From an uncultured Bilophila sp. (GTDB taxonomy: Bacteria; Desulfobacterota; Desulfovibrionia; Desulfovibrionales; Desulfovibrionaceae): 64,000 bases of DNA. The notes beneath the pieces were generated by a model. That model saw only the letters and a program-made list of their open reading frames with translations. It did not search any database and had not been told where the DNA came from. How positions within the stretch are numbered: position 1 is the stretch's first letter; the number at the start of each line of letters is the position of its first letter. This document shows positions 51,093-57,791 of this stretch, piece after piece. The DNA is taken from NCBI GenBank assembly GCA_910585945.1, contig CAJUHZ010000007.1:36292-100291 (forward strand), written 5' to 3'. Made by a program: the position numbers and the translations under genes.

Positions 51093-51530
51093 ATGAATGC
51101 GCACGAATTTCCCACTCCCGATATCTGGCTTGCGCACCGTGTTTCCTATGGGGAAACAGATACGATGGGCTATGTTTACTACGCGGAATACCTGCACCTT
51201 TTTGAACGCGGCAGGAGCGAATACATCCGGGGGGCGCTCGGCGTGAGCTATGCCGAAATCGAACGCCGGGGCATCCTCCTGCCCGTCCGCGAGGCAACGT
51301 GCCGCTACCGGCGGCCCGCCCGCTACGACGACCTGATCCACATCCGCACGGGCATCAGCGAAGTCGGCCGCGCTTCCGTCTCGTTTGTGTACGCTGTGAT
51401 GGACGCCGAACGCAAGACCCTGCTTGCCGAAGGCTTCACCCAGCACGCCTGCGTCAATACGGAAGGCCGCCCGGTGCGCGCTCCGGAATGGTTCATCGCC
51501 CTGCTCCGGGGCGACAGGACAGCCGGATAG
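51093..51530 (+). CDS. YbgC/4HBT-family acyl-CoA thioesterase
   Basis: 145 residues, hot-dog fold. The catalytic block YGETDTMGYVYYAEYLHLFERGRSEYIR (family: D-x-x-G-x-x-x-N/Y) is intact, and RYDDLIHIRTGI fits strand order. It probably hydrolyses short-chain or aromatic acyl-CoA thioesters. ATG 51093 follows AAGG. Only 21 bases separate its start from that of the divergent mltA, so any promoters must lie inside the opposite genes. Confidence 0.9.
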   Translation: MNAHEFPTPDIWLAHRVSYGETDTMGYVYYAEYLHLFERGRSEYIRGALGVSYAEIERRGILLPVREATCRYRRPARYDDLIHIRTGISEVGRASVSFVYAVMDAERKTLLAEGFTQHACVNTEGRPVRAPEWFIALLRGDRTAG

Positions 51531-51567
51531 ATCTCTCATTGCCTATTGAAGAAAACAAAAAAAATCG

Positions 51568-51607
51568 CGCCCGCGCCAGACCGTCGAAAGACAGCCTGAC
51601 GCGGGCG
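51568..51607 (-). terminator. Terminator between thioesterase and XRE regulator genes
   Basis: CGCCCGCG/CGCGGGCG stem with a 24-base loop. On the minus strand it is followed by a T-run (AAAACAAAAAAAAT on plus), so it ends the regulator transcript and may also serve the convergent thioesterase. Confidence 0.7.
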
Positions 51608-51647
51608 TGTGCGGACAGCTTTTGTCCAGTGAATCACAACAGACGGA

Positions 51648-52010
51648 TCATGCGCGCTCCGGTTGCCTGTGCACTCTGAACACATGAGCCATCCGCGCGA
51701 TGACTTCGAGAATGGCCGCCCGTTCCTCCACGTCGAGATCGTTCACCAGATCGGAAACGATGGATTCAAACCGCTCCCTGTCCTTCTCGGATATCCGAAA
51801 GAGATCCGCGACGGAGCAGTTCAGGGTTTCGGCAATGACCGGAAGCCGCTCGAATTTTGGCGCAATCGCGCCCCGTTCCATGCTTGAAAGCGACTGCTGA
51901 CCAATGCCGATGCGTTCGGCCATCCGTTCCTGACTGAGAGCCAATTTTTTTCTTCTCATTTGTATATTCTTTCCAACCTGTTTGGTCAGATTGCGCTCTG
52001 CGGCGTTCAC
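51648..52010 (-). CDS. XRE-family helix-turn-helix regulator
   Basis: 120 residues. Residues about 13-68 are a Cro/C1-type HTH (VGKNIQMRRKKLALSQERMA ... GIGQQSLSSMERGAIAPK), then an acidic C-terminal helical part (DLVNDLDVEERAAILEVIARM), likely for dimerisation. The GTG start at 52010 follows AGGAGA. It resembles small chromosomal and phage-type repressors. It lies at the left edge of the accessory region, transcribed away from the WYL regulator's cluster; its target is unknown. Confidence 0.88.
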   Translation of the reverse strand: MNAAERNLTKQVGKNIQMRRKKLALSQERMAERIGIGQQSLSSMERGAIAPKFERLPVIAETLNCSVADLFRISEKDRERFESIVSDLVNDLDVEERAAILEVIARMAHVFRVHRQPERA

Positions 52011-52196
52011 GGCGGAATCTCCTGGTACGCGTTTTACGCATAGTGGCAGGAGAATGTCACAAAAAAAGAGCTTGAAAGAAGTATAAATTATGTATAAAAC
52101 ACGTGAAAACGTCGATAAAAAACTCCAAGGCCGGGAAAATACATGCTGCCCCTGGACGATACACGCAACAACAGGCTTGTCTCTGTCTTCAGATTG

Positions 52197-53180
52197 TCAG
52201 GAATGCTGCGCATCGGACTCCTCTTCAATAGAAACAAGCTCCGCCTCTTCGCCGAATTGTCGCGCCCAGCGGACAACTTCCTGCGGCTCCGCCACCTTTA
52301 CGGAGAACAGCAGGCTTTCTCCATCGGTTTCAAGCACCTGGCTGGAATGCCATTGCCGCTCGGCGACATAGTGCCGCGCCTGCCCGGTAAAGCGGATGAC
52401 CACCTTGCGGGTTTCGCTGCCCATAAACACCATGAAGGCATTGTTCTGCCGCTCCCAAAAACCGCCGTTATCATCCGGGTTCCAGGAAAAACGCACACCC
52501 GTATGACGCGTCTCCTGAATGCGGCTCACCCGGAAGACCTTCCATTGAGGCGGATTTTCATCCACCGTTCTGGCGTACAGGTAAAGCGTGCGCTGGCGCA
52601 GATACAGATGCATCGGGTCAATGTCGCGCCACCGGATCGTCCAGTCGCCGCTTCGCTTGTAAAGGATACGGATGCGCCGGCTCTCGCTGATCGACTCCCG
52701 GAGGAAGGAAAGAATTTCAGGCCGCACGCCAAAACCGTTTTCCGTGACCTGACGATCAAAACACTCCTGCAACCGCTCCCTGAAGGGAGATTCCAGCCCG
52801 CCGACCAGCTTGCGCCCCACTTCCACGGCCAGCGCGCCCAACGTGCCTTCACCTGTGGAGCAAAGATGTTCCAAAGCGAACATCAGCACCAGACGATCCG
52901 TCAGACTCAAGCCGGCAATGGGCGTGAGCTTGTCCTCAATGATCCTGAAACCCGTGTTTCTTGCGTATTCAAACTGAAACCCGGACTGGGTAAGGACGCG
53001 ACGATCCTTGTAAAATTGCGTCTTGCTGATGCCGAACCGCGCACACAGCCTTTCGCGGGACTGGTGCGGGTTCTGGCGAATTTCCCGAGCGATGGCCAGC
53101 AGACGCGTGATACGCGAGTTCTCGCCCTCTTCTCCTGGCAAGTTGGGCGTCGGGCTGTCAAATGTAGCTTCATCCATCAT
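52197..53180 (-). CDS. WYL-domain transcriptional regulator
   Basis: 327 residues. A winged helix-turn-helix at about 22-85 (RITRLLAIAREIRQNP, ERLCARFGISKTQFYKDRRVL). A WYL domain follows (about 145-250: RIRILYKRSGDW, IDPMHLYLRQRTLYLYART, FRVSRIQE), then a WCX-like C terminus (VVIRFTGQARHYVAERQWH). WYL domains bind nucleic-acid-type or nucleotide ligands and are frequent in phage-defence islands. ATG 53180 follows GGGAG; a second ATG is adjacent. Two similar 22-bp dyads lie between it and the divergent small ORFs, so it probably controls both sides. Confidence 0.9.
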   Translation of the reverse strand: MMDEATFDSPTPNLPGEEGENSRITRLLAIAREIRQNPHQSRERLCARFGISKTQFYKDRRVLTQSGFQFEYARNTGFRIIEDKLTPIAGLSLTDRLVLMFALEHLCSTGEGTLGALAVEVGRKLVGGLESPFRERLQECFDRQVTENGFGVRPEILSFLRESISESRRIRILYKRSGDWTIRWRDIDPMHLYLRQRTLYLYARTVDENPPQWKVFRVSRIQETRHTGVRFSWNPDDNGGFWERQNNAFMVFMGSETRKVVIRFTGQARHYVAERQWHSSQVLETDGESLLFSVKVAEPQEVVRWARQFGEEAELVSIEEESDAQHS

Positions 53181-53254
53181 GCTGCTCCCGGTAACAAAAA
53201 TGATATGCGCAACATGCCGCAAGAATTTCTCTTCGGCAAGTCATCTCTTGCGCA

Positions 53255-53276
53255 CAGTCCACAACAGTATGGACTG
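53255..53276. promoter_or_regulatory. Candidate WYL-regulator operator, site 1
   Basis: CAGTCCACAACAGTATGGAC plus TG. The CAGTCCA/TGGACTG arms are perfect, with 8 bases between. It lies 75 bp upstream of the regulator's start. Confidence 0.55.
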
Positions 53277-53333
53277 TTCAGCCAAATTTTTCAGCGCTGG
53301 ATCTTTTCAGGCATAAAAAGGAAAGCGATTTTT

Positions 53334-53355
53334 CAGTCCACACAGGTGTGGACCG
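53334..53355. promoter_or_regulatory. Candidate WYL-regulator operator, site 2
   Basis: CAGTCCACACAGGTGTGGAC plus CG. Its left arm is identical to site 1 (CAGTCCACA) and its right arm is nearly so. It lies 73 bp upstream of the small-ORF start at 53428. Confidence 0.55.
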
Positions 53356-53427
53356 AACAGCAATTTGAGCTTTATTGCAACGGCGAATCTGCTATGCTCG
53401 CTTCACATTTTCACAAAGGAGAATCAT

Positions 53428-53592
53428 ATGATCCGCACATTATTGATCTTTGGCGCAGGATTGGTGGCGGGAGCGGTAGGGGCCAGCTATTCGCTGGGGT
53501 ACATGAAGGGACGCGAAGCCACGGCCCCCAGGGCGGACGAACACGCCGGGGACGCAACCCCACCCGCCGCTGGCGCGACCGCCAGCGCGTAA
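53428..53592 (+). CDS. Small single-span membrane protein (54 residues)
   Basis: MIRTLLIFGAGLVAGAVGAS begins a glycine-rich transmembrane helix (about 4-24), then GYMKGREA and a polar A/P/D-rich tail. It resembles YtxH-like stress proteins in shape only. ATG has AAAGGAG 6 bases upstream, so translation is well supported. It diverges from the WYL regulator, with the two dyads between. Function unknown. Confidence 0.7.
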   Translation: MIRTLLIFGAGLVAGAVGASYSLGYMKGREATAPRADEHAGDATPPAAGATASA

Positions 53593-53602
53593 GGAGATTC
53601 CC

Positions 53603-53632
53603 ATGCACGGTTGGGTCATCATTTTCATGTAG
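53603..53632 (+). CDS. Nine-codon ORF with a strong ribosome-binding site
   Basis: AAGGAGATTCCC precedes ATG; the frame reads MHGWVIIFM then TAG. It is too short for gene callers, but the ribosome-binding site is as good as those of the two flanking small genes. It may be a leader peptide controlling the next ORF, or a micropeptide. Low certainty. Confidence 0.35.
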   Translation: MHGWVIIFM

Positions 53633-53665
53633 GAAGCGCGCCGCCTGCGCGCAAGGAGATCACAC

Positions 53666-53854
53666 ATGTTCAGAAACCCTTTCCCCCGTCCTCCATATCC
53701 GCCCACCTGGCCCTATCCGTACCCCGGCACGCTTGTGTGGGAATGCCTCTCCCTGCTGCCCCTGGCCATGTGGGCAGGAAAAGCCGTGAAAAACGCGGCC
53801 GAACAAACCTGCCTGAAAGCCCATGAAAAAGGTTACGAGCACGGCAAGGGATAG
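53666..53854 (+). CDS. Small proline-rich membrane protein (62 residues)
   Basis: A proline/tyrosine-rich N terminus (MFRNPFPRPPYPPTWPYPYP), then one hydrophobic segment (TLVWECLSLLPLAMWAG) and a charged tail ending GYEHGKG. ATG follows CAAGGAGATCACAC. Third in a row of tiny ORFs, each with AAGGAG. No family recognised. A stable hairpin (53865-53891) follows its stop. Confidence 0.65.
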   Translation: MFRNPFPRPPYPPTWPYPYPGTLVWECLSLLPLAMWAGKAVKNAAEQTCLKAHEKGYEHGKG

Positions 53855-53864
53855 ACTTCAGAAC

Positions 53865-53891
53865 CCCGGATCGGCCTAAGGCTGATCCGGG
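53865..53891 (+). terminator. Hairpin after the small-ORF cluster
   Basis: CCCGGATCGGCC-TAA-GGCTGATCCGGG, a 12-bp stem with one G-T pair and a 3-base loop, 10 bases after the stop. AT-rich DNA follows. Confidence 0.65.
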
Positions 53892-53988
53892 ATCAGTATA
53901 TTGAAATTACACAATATTTATGGGTATGTTTTCAACCTTTAGCCGGACAGCAATGAACAAAAATGAGGGTGTTACCCACCCCCAATTA

Positions 53989-54012
53989 AAGAAGAAGAAG
54001 AAGAAGAAGAAG
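53989..54012 (+). repeat. (AAG)8 trinucleotide microsatellite in the 5' leader
   Basis: Eight perfect AAG units run directly into the Shine-Dalgarno AAGGAG (54010-54015) of the next gene, whose ATG is 8 bases further on. Slippage would change leader length, not the Shine-Dalgarno to ATG spacing. Confidence 0.9.
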
Positions 54013-54023
54013 GAGAAGAACAC

Positions 54024-55580
54024 ATGCCATCCAAAGAATGGTTACGTCACTGCGAGGCAACACTGAGGAGACCTAAAATTAAAGGAGAAGAAAACATCAC
54101 ATCCAGAGAAAACTCATATGGCAAATATGCTCATAGTACCATTGCATCTCACCTTGAGACCAACACACAATTTCAAAAATACCACAATACGCGGGCTGGT
54201 CACGGCTTTGCTGCGGAAGATGCCAATGCGCTCAATGATACACTTCATGGAAGGCATGTTGAAAAAGTTGGACTATCCAATGAATTGAATGGACCAGACA
54301 GAATTGTCAATGGAGTTCCAATTCAAACAAAATATTATCAATCCCCCAAAGATACTATAAATTCAGCATTTGATTCTTCGGGGTATCGATATGGTGGGCA
54401 ACAAATTGAAGTTCCATCAGATCAATATGAAGATTGTATCAACTTAATGAAAAAGAAAATAATTGATGGTCGAGTACGAGATGAAAATGGTCATACTATC
54501 AGTGATCCATCTCAAGCTGAACAACTCGTTAAAAAGGGAAGTATAACCTATGCCCAGGCAAAAAATATAGCTAAAGCAGGAAATATTGACTCATTGATAT
54601 TTGATGCCAAAAATAATGTTATCAGTTCAAGCTATACTGGAGGAATATCTTTTTTAATTTCTTTCGCACGTTATAAATGGAATGGATATTCTACTCAAAA
54701 TGCCATAAAAAGCTCACTCGTCGATGCGTTTCATTCTGGTGGTATTGCCATGTTAATAGGTATTGCCTCTTCTCAAATTATTCGTACACGTTCAGCAGCT
54801 GCAATGACAGTACTTGTTCGACATGGACTTAAGCCATTATATGGTACAGCTATTGGGAAAACGGCAATTGAAGCCATTGCTCGTGCGTCACTCGGCAGAG
54901 CTATATATGGTGCGGCAGCGGTCAACTATGTTTCAAAACTCATGCGGAGCAATTTTATTACATCCAGTGTCTCGACTGCAATCATGACGGCTCCTGATTT
55001 TTACAGGGCAGCCATATCAAGAAATATATCTTGGGCGCAGTTTGGAAAAAATCTCGTTGTCAACGTCGCCGGAGTTGCGGGAGGTGTTGGTGGATGGGCA
55101 GCAGGGGCAGCAACCGGTGCGGCTATTGGGTCTTTTCTTCCAATTATTGGAACGGGGATTGGTGGTATTGCCGGAGGACTTCTGGGCGCTCTATGTGGAG
55201 GCACAGGTGCGTCAAAAGTGGCAAAAGCAGGATTAGATCCATTCATCAAGGATGATGCCAAAGAAATGTATGAGCTATTAGAGCCAGTTACTGAAGAAAT
55301 TTGTATGGAATATCTTTTATCTGAAGAAGAGGTGGCATTATTTATTGAGCATATCAAGAGTACTATTGATGCATCATGGCTCCGTACCATGTACGGATCC
55401 GGAAAAACTAATTTTTCCAGAAAAATGTTTGCCAAAAATACGCTATCTGAATTCTGCGACTCACTTATTTGCCACAGAAAAAAAATTGAACCTCCATCTG
55501 AAGAACTTTATCATGAAGAAGTAAATAATTTTGTTGATAGTCTCATTGTTGAAATGGATACAGTTCCAGCTCTGGCATAA
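54024..55580 (+). CDS. AT-rich 518-residue protein: possible PD-(D/E)xK-like head plus glycine-zipper membrane region
   Basis: Residues 1-~200 are soluble. GHGFAAEDANALND (59-72) is followed by GPDRIVNGVPIQTKYY (90-105), an arrangement (P-D...Q-x-K) like the active-site strand of PD-(D/E)xK nucleases with the Mrr-style QxK; then IEVPSDQY (128-135). Residues about 205-345 hold moderately hydrophobic helices. Residues 350-397 are a dense glycine zipper (VAGGVGGWAAGAATGAAIGS) typical of membrane insertion. A charged helical C terminus follows. Base and codon use are far more AT-rich than the rest of the window, pointing to recent transfer. The next gene is YaaW-like. The nuclease idea is inference from motif order; a secreted or pore-forming toxin is an alternative. 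Confidence 0.75.
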   Translation: MPSKEWLRHCEATLRRPKIKGEENITSRENSYGKYAHSTIASHLETNTQFQKYHNTRAGHGFAAEDANALNDTLHGRHVEKVGLSNELNGPDRIVNGVPIQTKYYQSPKDTINSAFDSSGYRYGGQQIEVPSDQYEDCINLMKKKIIDGRVRDENGHTISDPSQAEQLVKKGSITYAQAKNIAKAGNIDSLIFDAKNNVISSSYTGGISFLISFARYKWNGYSTQNAIKSSLVDAFHSGGIAMLIGIASSQIIRTRSAAAMTVLVRHGLKPLYGTAIGKTAIEAIARASLGRAIYGAAAVNYVSKLMRSNFITSSVSTAIMTAPDFYRAAISRNISWAQFGKNLVVNVAGVAGGVGGWAAGAATGAAIGSFLPIIGTGIGGIAGGLLGALCGGTGASKVAKAGLDPFIKDDAKEMYELLEPVTEEICMEYLLSEEEVALFIEHIKSTIDASWLRTMYGSGKTNFSRKMFAKNTLSEFCDSLICHRKKIEPPSEELYHEEVNNFVDSLIVEMDTVPALA

Positions 55581-55582
55581 AG

Positions 55583-55603
55583 ATCATTTCATTGTGAAAT
55601 GAT
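55583..55603 (+). terminator. Hairpin between the two AT-rich genes
   Basis: ATCATTTCA-TTG-TGAAATGAT, a 9-bp stem with a 3-base loop, directly after the first gene's stop. It may attenuate expression of the second. It resembles the CATTTCAT/ATGAAATG hairpin at 10255. Confidence 0.55.
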
Positions 55604-55640
55604 TCATATATAAACCAATAATATAATGGAGGATATGTCC

Positions 55641-56330
55641 ATGTCATCAAATTCAAATGTCAATCTTGTCAAGCTGTTGAAAAAAGTCGAACAACAAAAC
55701 CCGGAAAATGCCTTGCTTGCGGAATTATATAAAAGGCATGGTAAAAATGATGTGGAATCTTTGGTAACAGATTTACGTCAAGACGCCTCAAATACTATTG
55801 GCAGAATATTTACAGGTTCTGTTGATTATGATGAATGCGTGAAACGTGTTGCCATAAAAATAGGTATCAATGAAAATCATGTAACTGATGATGAAACCCA
55901 GAATGAACTTCTCATTCTCCAAAAAGCTTTGTCAAAGGCTTATGAAAAAATGTCTCCAGAAGAACGGAAAGAAAAATTTGCGGAATTCAATAAAGAATTT
56001 GGTGATAAAATAGATAAAGATATTCTTATCCAAGTTCTTAAAGGCTCAAATGTGGCTCTTCTTAGCGTACTGCGGTTAGCTGGTCCTTATATTCTTGAAG
56101 GAATGTTCTGGAAAATTATTTTCGAGGGAGGTAGTACTGTTCTTTTTTCAGCGACACGGTTTGCCTTACTGGCAGTTCCATTCCTTAATGCCATTATGGG
56201 AGCATGGCTTGTTCTTGACATCAGCGGGCCGGCATACAGAAAAATTGTCCCATCCGTTTTTAATATAGCAATGTTGCGCCTTCAAGATATGTCTGAACAA
56301 CAACGAAAAGCATTAAACGGTACACTCTAG
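55641..56330 (+). CDS. YaaW-like protein (UPF0174 family)
   Basis: 229 residues, near the 237 of E. coli YaaW. An N-terminal helical, charged part (LVKLLKKVEQQNPENALLAELYKRHG, VTDLRQDASNTIGRIF) and a middle YEKMSPEERKEKFAEFN block come first. The C-terminal hydrophobic part has VPFLNAIMGAWLVLDISGPAYRKIVPSVFNIAMLRLQ, where SGPAYRxxxPxVxxIAxLR is the family's best-conserved stretch. ATG 55641 is 8 bases after GGAGG; ATGs at 55626 and 55635 lie in or before that site. AT-rich like its partner. The role of YaaW proteins is not established; the pairing suggests they act together. Confidence 0.75.
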   Translation: MSSNSNVNLVKLLKKVEQQNPENALLAELYKRHGKNDVESLVTDLRQDASNTIGRIFTGSVDYDECVKRVAIKIGINENHVTDDETQNELLILQKALSKAYEKMSPEERKEKFAEFNKEFGDKIDKDILIQVLKGSNVALLSVLRLAGPYILEGMFWKIIFEGGSTVLFSATRFALLAVPFLNAIMGAWLVLDISGPAYRKIVPSVFNIAMLRLQDMSEQQRKALNGTL

Positions 56331-56349
56331 GGAAAAACTTCATTGGGAG

Positions 56350-56388
56350 ACCGGAATGCACACTGAATTTTTCGTGTGCATTCCCGGT
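56350..56388 (+). terminator. Terminator-like hairpin after the YaaW-like gene
   Basis: GGAATGCACAC (56353-56363) and GTGTGCATTCC (56374-56384), an 11-bp stem with a T-rich 10-base loop, extended by A-C-C/C-G-G-T flanks with one bulge. It lies 20 bases after the stop. Confidence 0.65.
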
Positions 56389-56475
56389 TCATTAAAAACA
56401 GTTAAAGTCTGACATATTATACTGATACATCAATTATTTCATAAAATAATCTTATTAAATATAAAGTATTTATCA

Positions 56476-56598
56476 ATGAATATACTTCTTATCTTAATAG
56501 TAATAATGATATTCAGCCCTTTAATCAAAGCCTTTGTAAGTGCAGTTATCACGTTATCTCTTCAAATGCTATGGATCTTATCATCCATATTATTTTGA
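56476..56598 (+). CDS. Possible 40-residue hydrophobic peptide
   Basis: MNILLILIVIMIFSPLIKAF then VSAVITLSLQMLWILSSILF, stop TGA. It is almost entirely hydrophobic, one or two membrane spans, with a single lysine. The ribosome-binding site is weak (ATAAAG). Size and composition resemble type I toxin peptides, but AT-rich noncoding DNA also yields hydrophobic translations, so this is tentative. Confidence 0.3.
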   Translation: MNILLILIVIMIFSPLIKAFVSAVITLSLQMLWILSSILF

Positions 56599-57009
56599 AT
56601 ATATATTCACTTTTCAACGAGATGATAAATTATAAAATATACTTTTCAAAAAAAAGACGCTTTGCACCGCGTTGTCCCGCTGAATTTTGATTCAAGCGCG
56701 CAGACACAACTGCTGTATACTGGTTGACACTTTTTCACGTTGTTTTCACCTGAGGAGCAGACCTGCATGGACAGAGGGATCACCCAAATCGGGTCTGTTC
56801 CCCCTCCCTGTCCGCCCGGGGCATCGCAACCCCATGCGGCAAGGCGTCATCAAGCCCCGTGGCGGAACCGACCCATGCGCCCCATCATGTCAGCGCGGAA
56901 ACCATCCACTCCTGTACCCCGACGCAGCAAAACGCGCCAGCCCTCCCGCCTCAAAACAACCTGTCAAAAAATCGCCTCCTCCAGGGAAGCCGCCAAAAGC
57001 GGCCCGCCC

Positions 57010-57038
57010 TTGCTCTTTTGGGAAAAACGGATTATTTT
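57010..57038 (+). promoter_or_regulatory. Candidate promoter of the hdr-flx operon
   Basis: TTGCTC (57010-57015), a 17-bp spacer, and TATTTT (57033-57038). This leaves a leader of about 170 bases before hdrC. Confidence 0.3.
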
Positions 57039-57218
57039 TGCGAGGAAACAACAAACAGCGGCGTGCCGCTTTCGGTTTTCTTCCCCTACCCGCCGGAAGA
57101 AACAGCTTTTTTGTACCATTGCAACGCGCCGCGCGCGGAAAAGTTCTTTGCTCCGGCGGGGGAGCGGCCGAAACTGCGGCGTCGCATGTCCGTGAACCAT
57201 CATCCTCCCGGGAGCATC

Positions 57219-57791
57219 ATGGATACACTCAATCTCGGAACCACGCGCGACGAATCCTTCCTGCGCGAGGTGGAGAAGGAAAGCGGCCAGAACCTTTCCC
57301 TCTGTTACCAGTGCGGCAACTGCACGGCCGGCTGTCCCTGCGGTCCTGAGTACGACATGCAGGTCAACCAGGTCATGCGCGCCGTCCAGCTCGGCGACAG
57401 AAAGGCGGCCCTTTCCGCCCGATCCCTGTGGCTGTGCGTGTCGTGCTCGACGTGCACATCCCGCTGTCCCAACAACATCGACGTGGCCAAAGTGATGGAT
57501 GTGCTGCGGCACATGGCCTGGAAAAGCGGCAAGCGCGATTACGCCATGGCTTCTTTCTGGCAATCGTTTCTCACCACGGTGCGGCATTTCGGCCGCAGTT
57601 ACGAGCTTGGCATCATGGCCATGTACATGGCGCGCACAGGACGTGTCCTGACGGATACGGATCTTGCGCCGCGCATCCTTCCCAAGAACAAATTGCCGTT
57701 CAAACCGCATCAGATCGTCGGCAAGGAGCAGATCGGCCGTATTTTCAAACGGTTTGACGAACAGCGCCGCGCCGAGGGGGGCAAAATATGA
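57219..57791 (+). CDS. hdrC: Heterodisulfide reductase subunit C-like iron-sulfur protein
   Basis: 190 residues with two [4Fe-4S] motifs: LCYQCGNCTAGCPCG (about 28-42) and LCVSCSTCTSRCPNN (about 71-85). The rest is helical. In HdrABC it passes electrons between HdrA and the catalytic HdrB. ATG 57219 follows GGGAG; the frame extends upstream to 56859 without similarity. It overlaps hdrB by ATGA. In sulfate reducers this complex, with Flx proteins, is thought to reduce a DsrC-type disulfide and to couple it to ferredoxin and NADH. Confidence 0.93.
   Translation: MDTLNLGTTRDESFLREVEKESGQNLSLCYQCGNCTAGCPCGPEYDMQVNQVMRAVQLGDRKAALSARSLWLCVSCSTCTSRCPNNIDVAKVMDVLRHMAWKSGKRDYAMASFWQSFLTTVRHFGRSYELGIMAMYMARTGRVLTDTDLAPRILPKNKLPFKPHQIVGKEQIGRIFKRFDEQRRAEGGKI

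Larger units (their letters stand above)
56331..57218. other. AT-rich to GC-rich transition region before the hdr operon
   Basis: 888 bases. The left part is very AT-rich and holds a hairpin (56350-56388) and a 40-codon hydrophobic ORF (56476-56598). The switch to GC-rich sequence occurs near 56670-56760 and probably marks the right edge of the acquired segment. The rest has no supported gene; a promoter candidate for hdrC lies at 57010-57038. Confidence 0.5.

Noticed and set aside
51072..51539. Upstream extension of mltA to 51539
   Set aside because: It would put 156 residues of non-family sequence before a perfect lipoprotein signal peptide and run through the thioesterase gene.
56740..57195. 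151-codon frame before hdrC
   Set aside because: Basic, proline/serine-rich translation without a domain in a region that reads as noncoding in every frame; ATG 57219 of hdrC has the ribosome-binding site.
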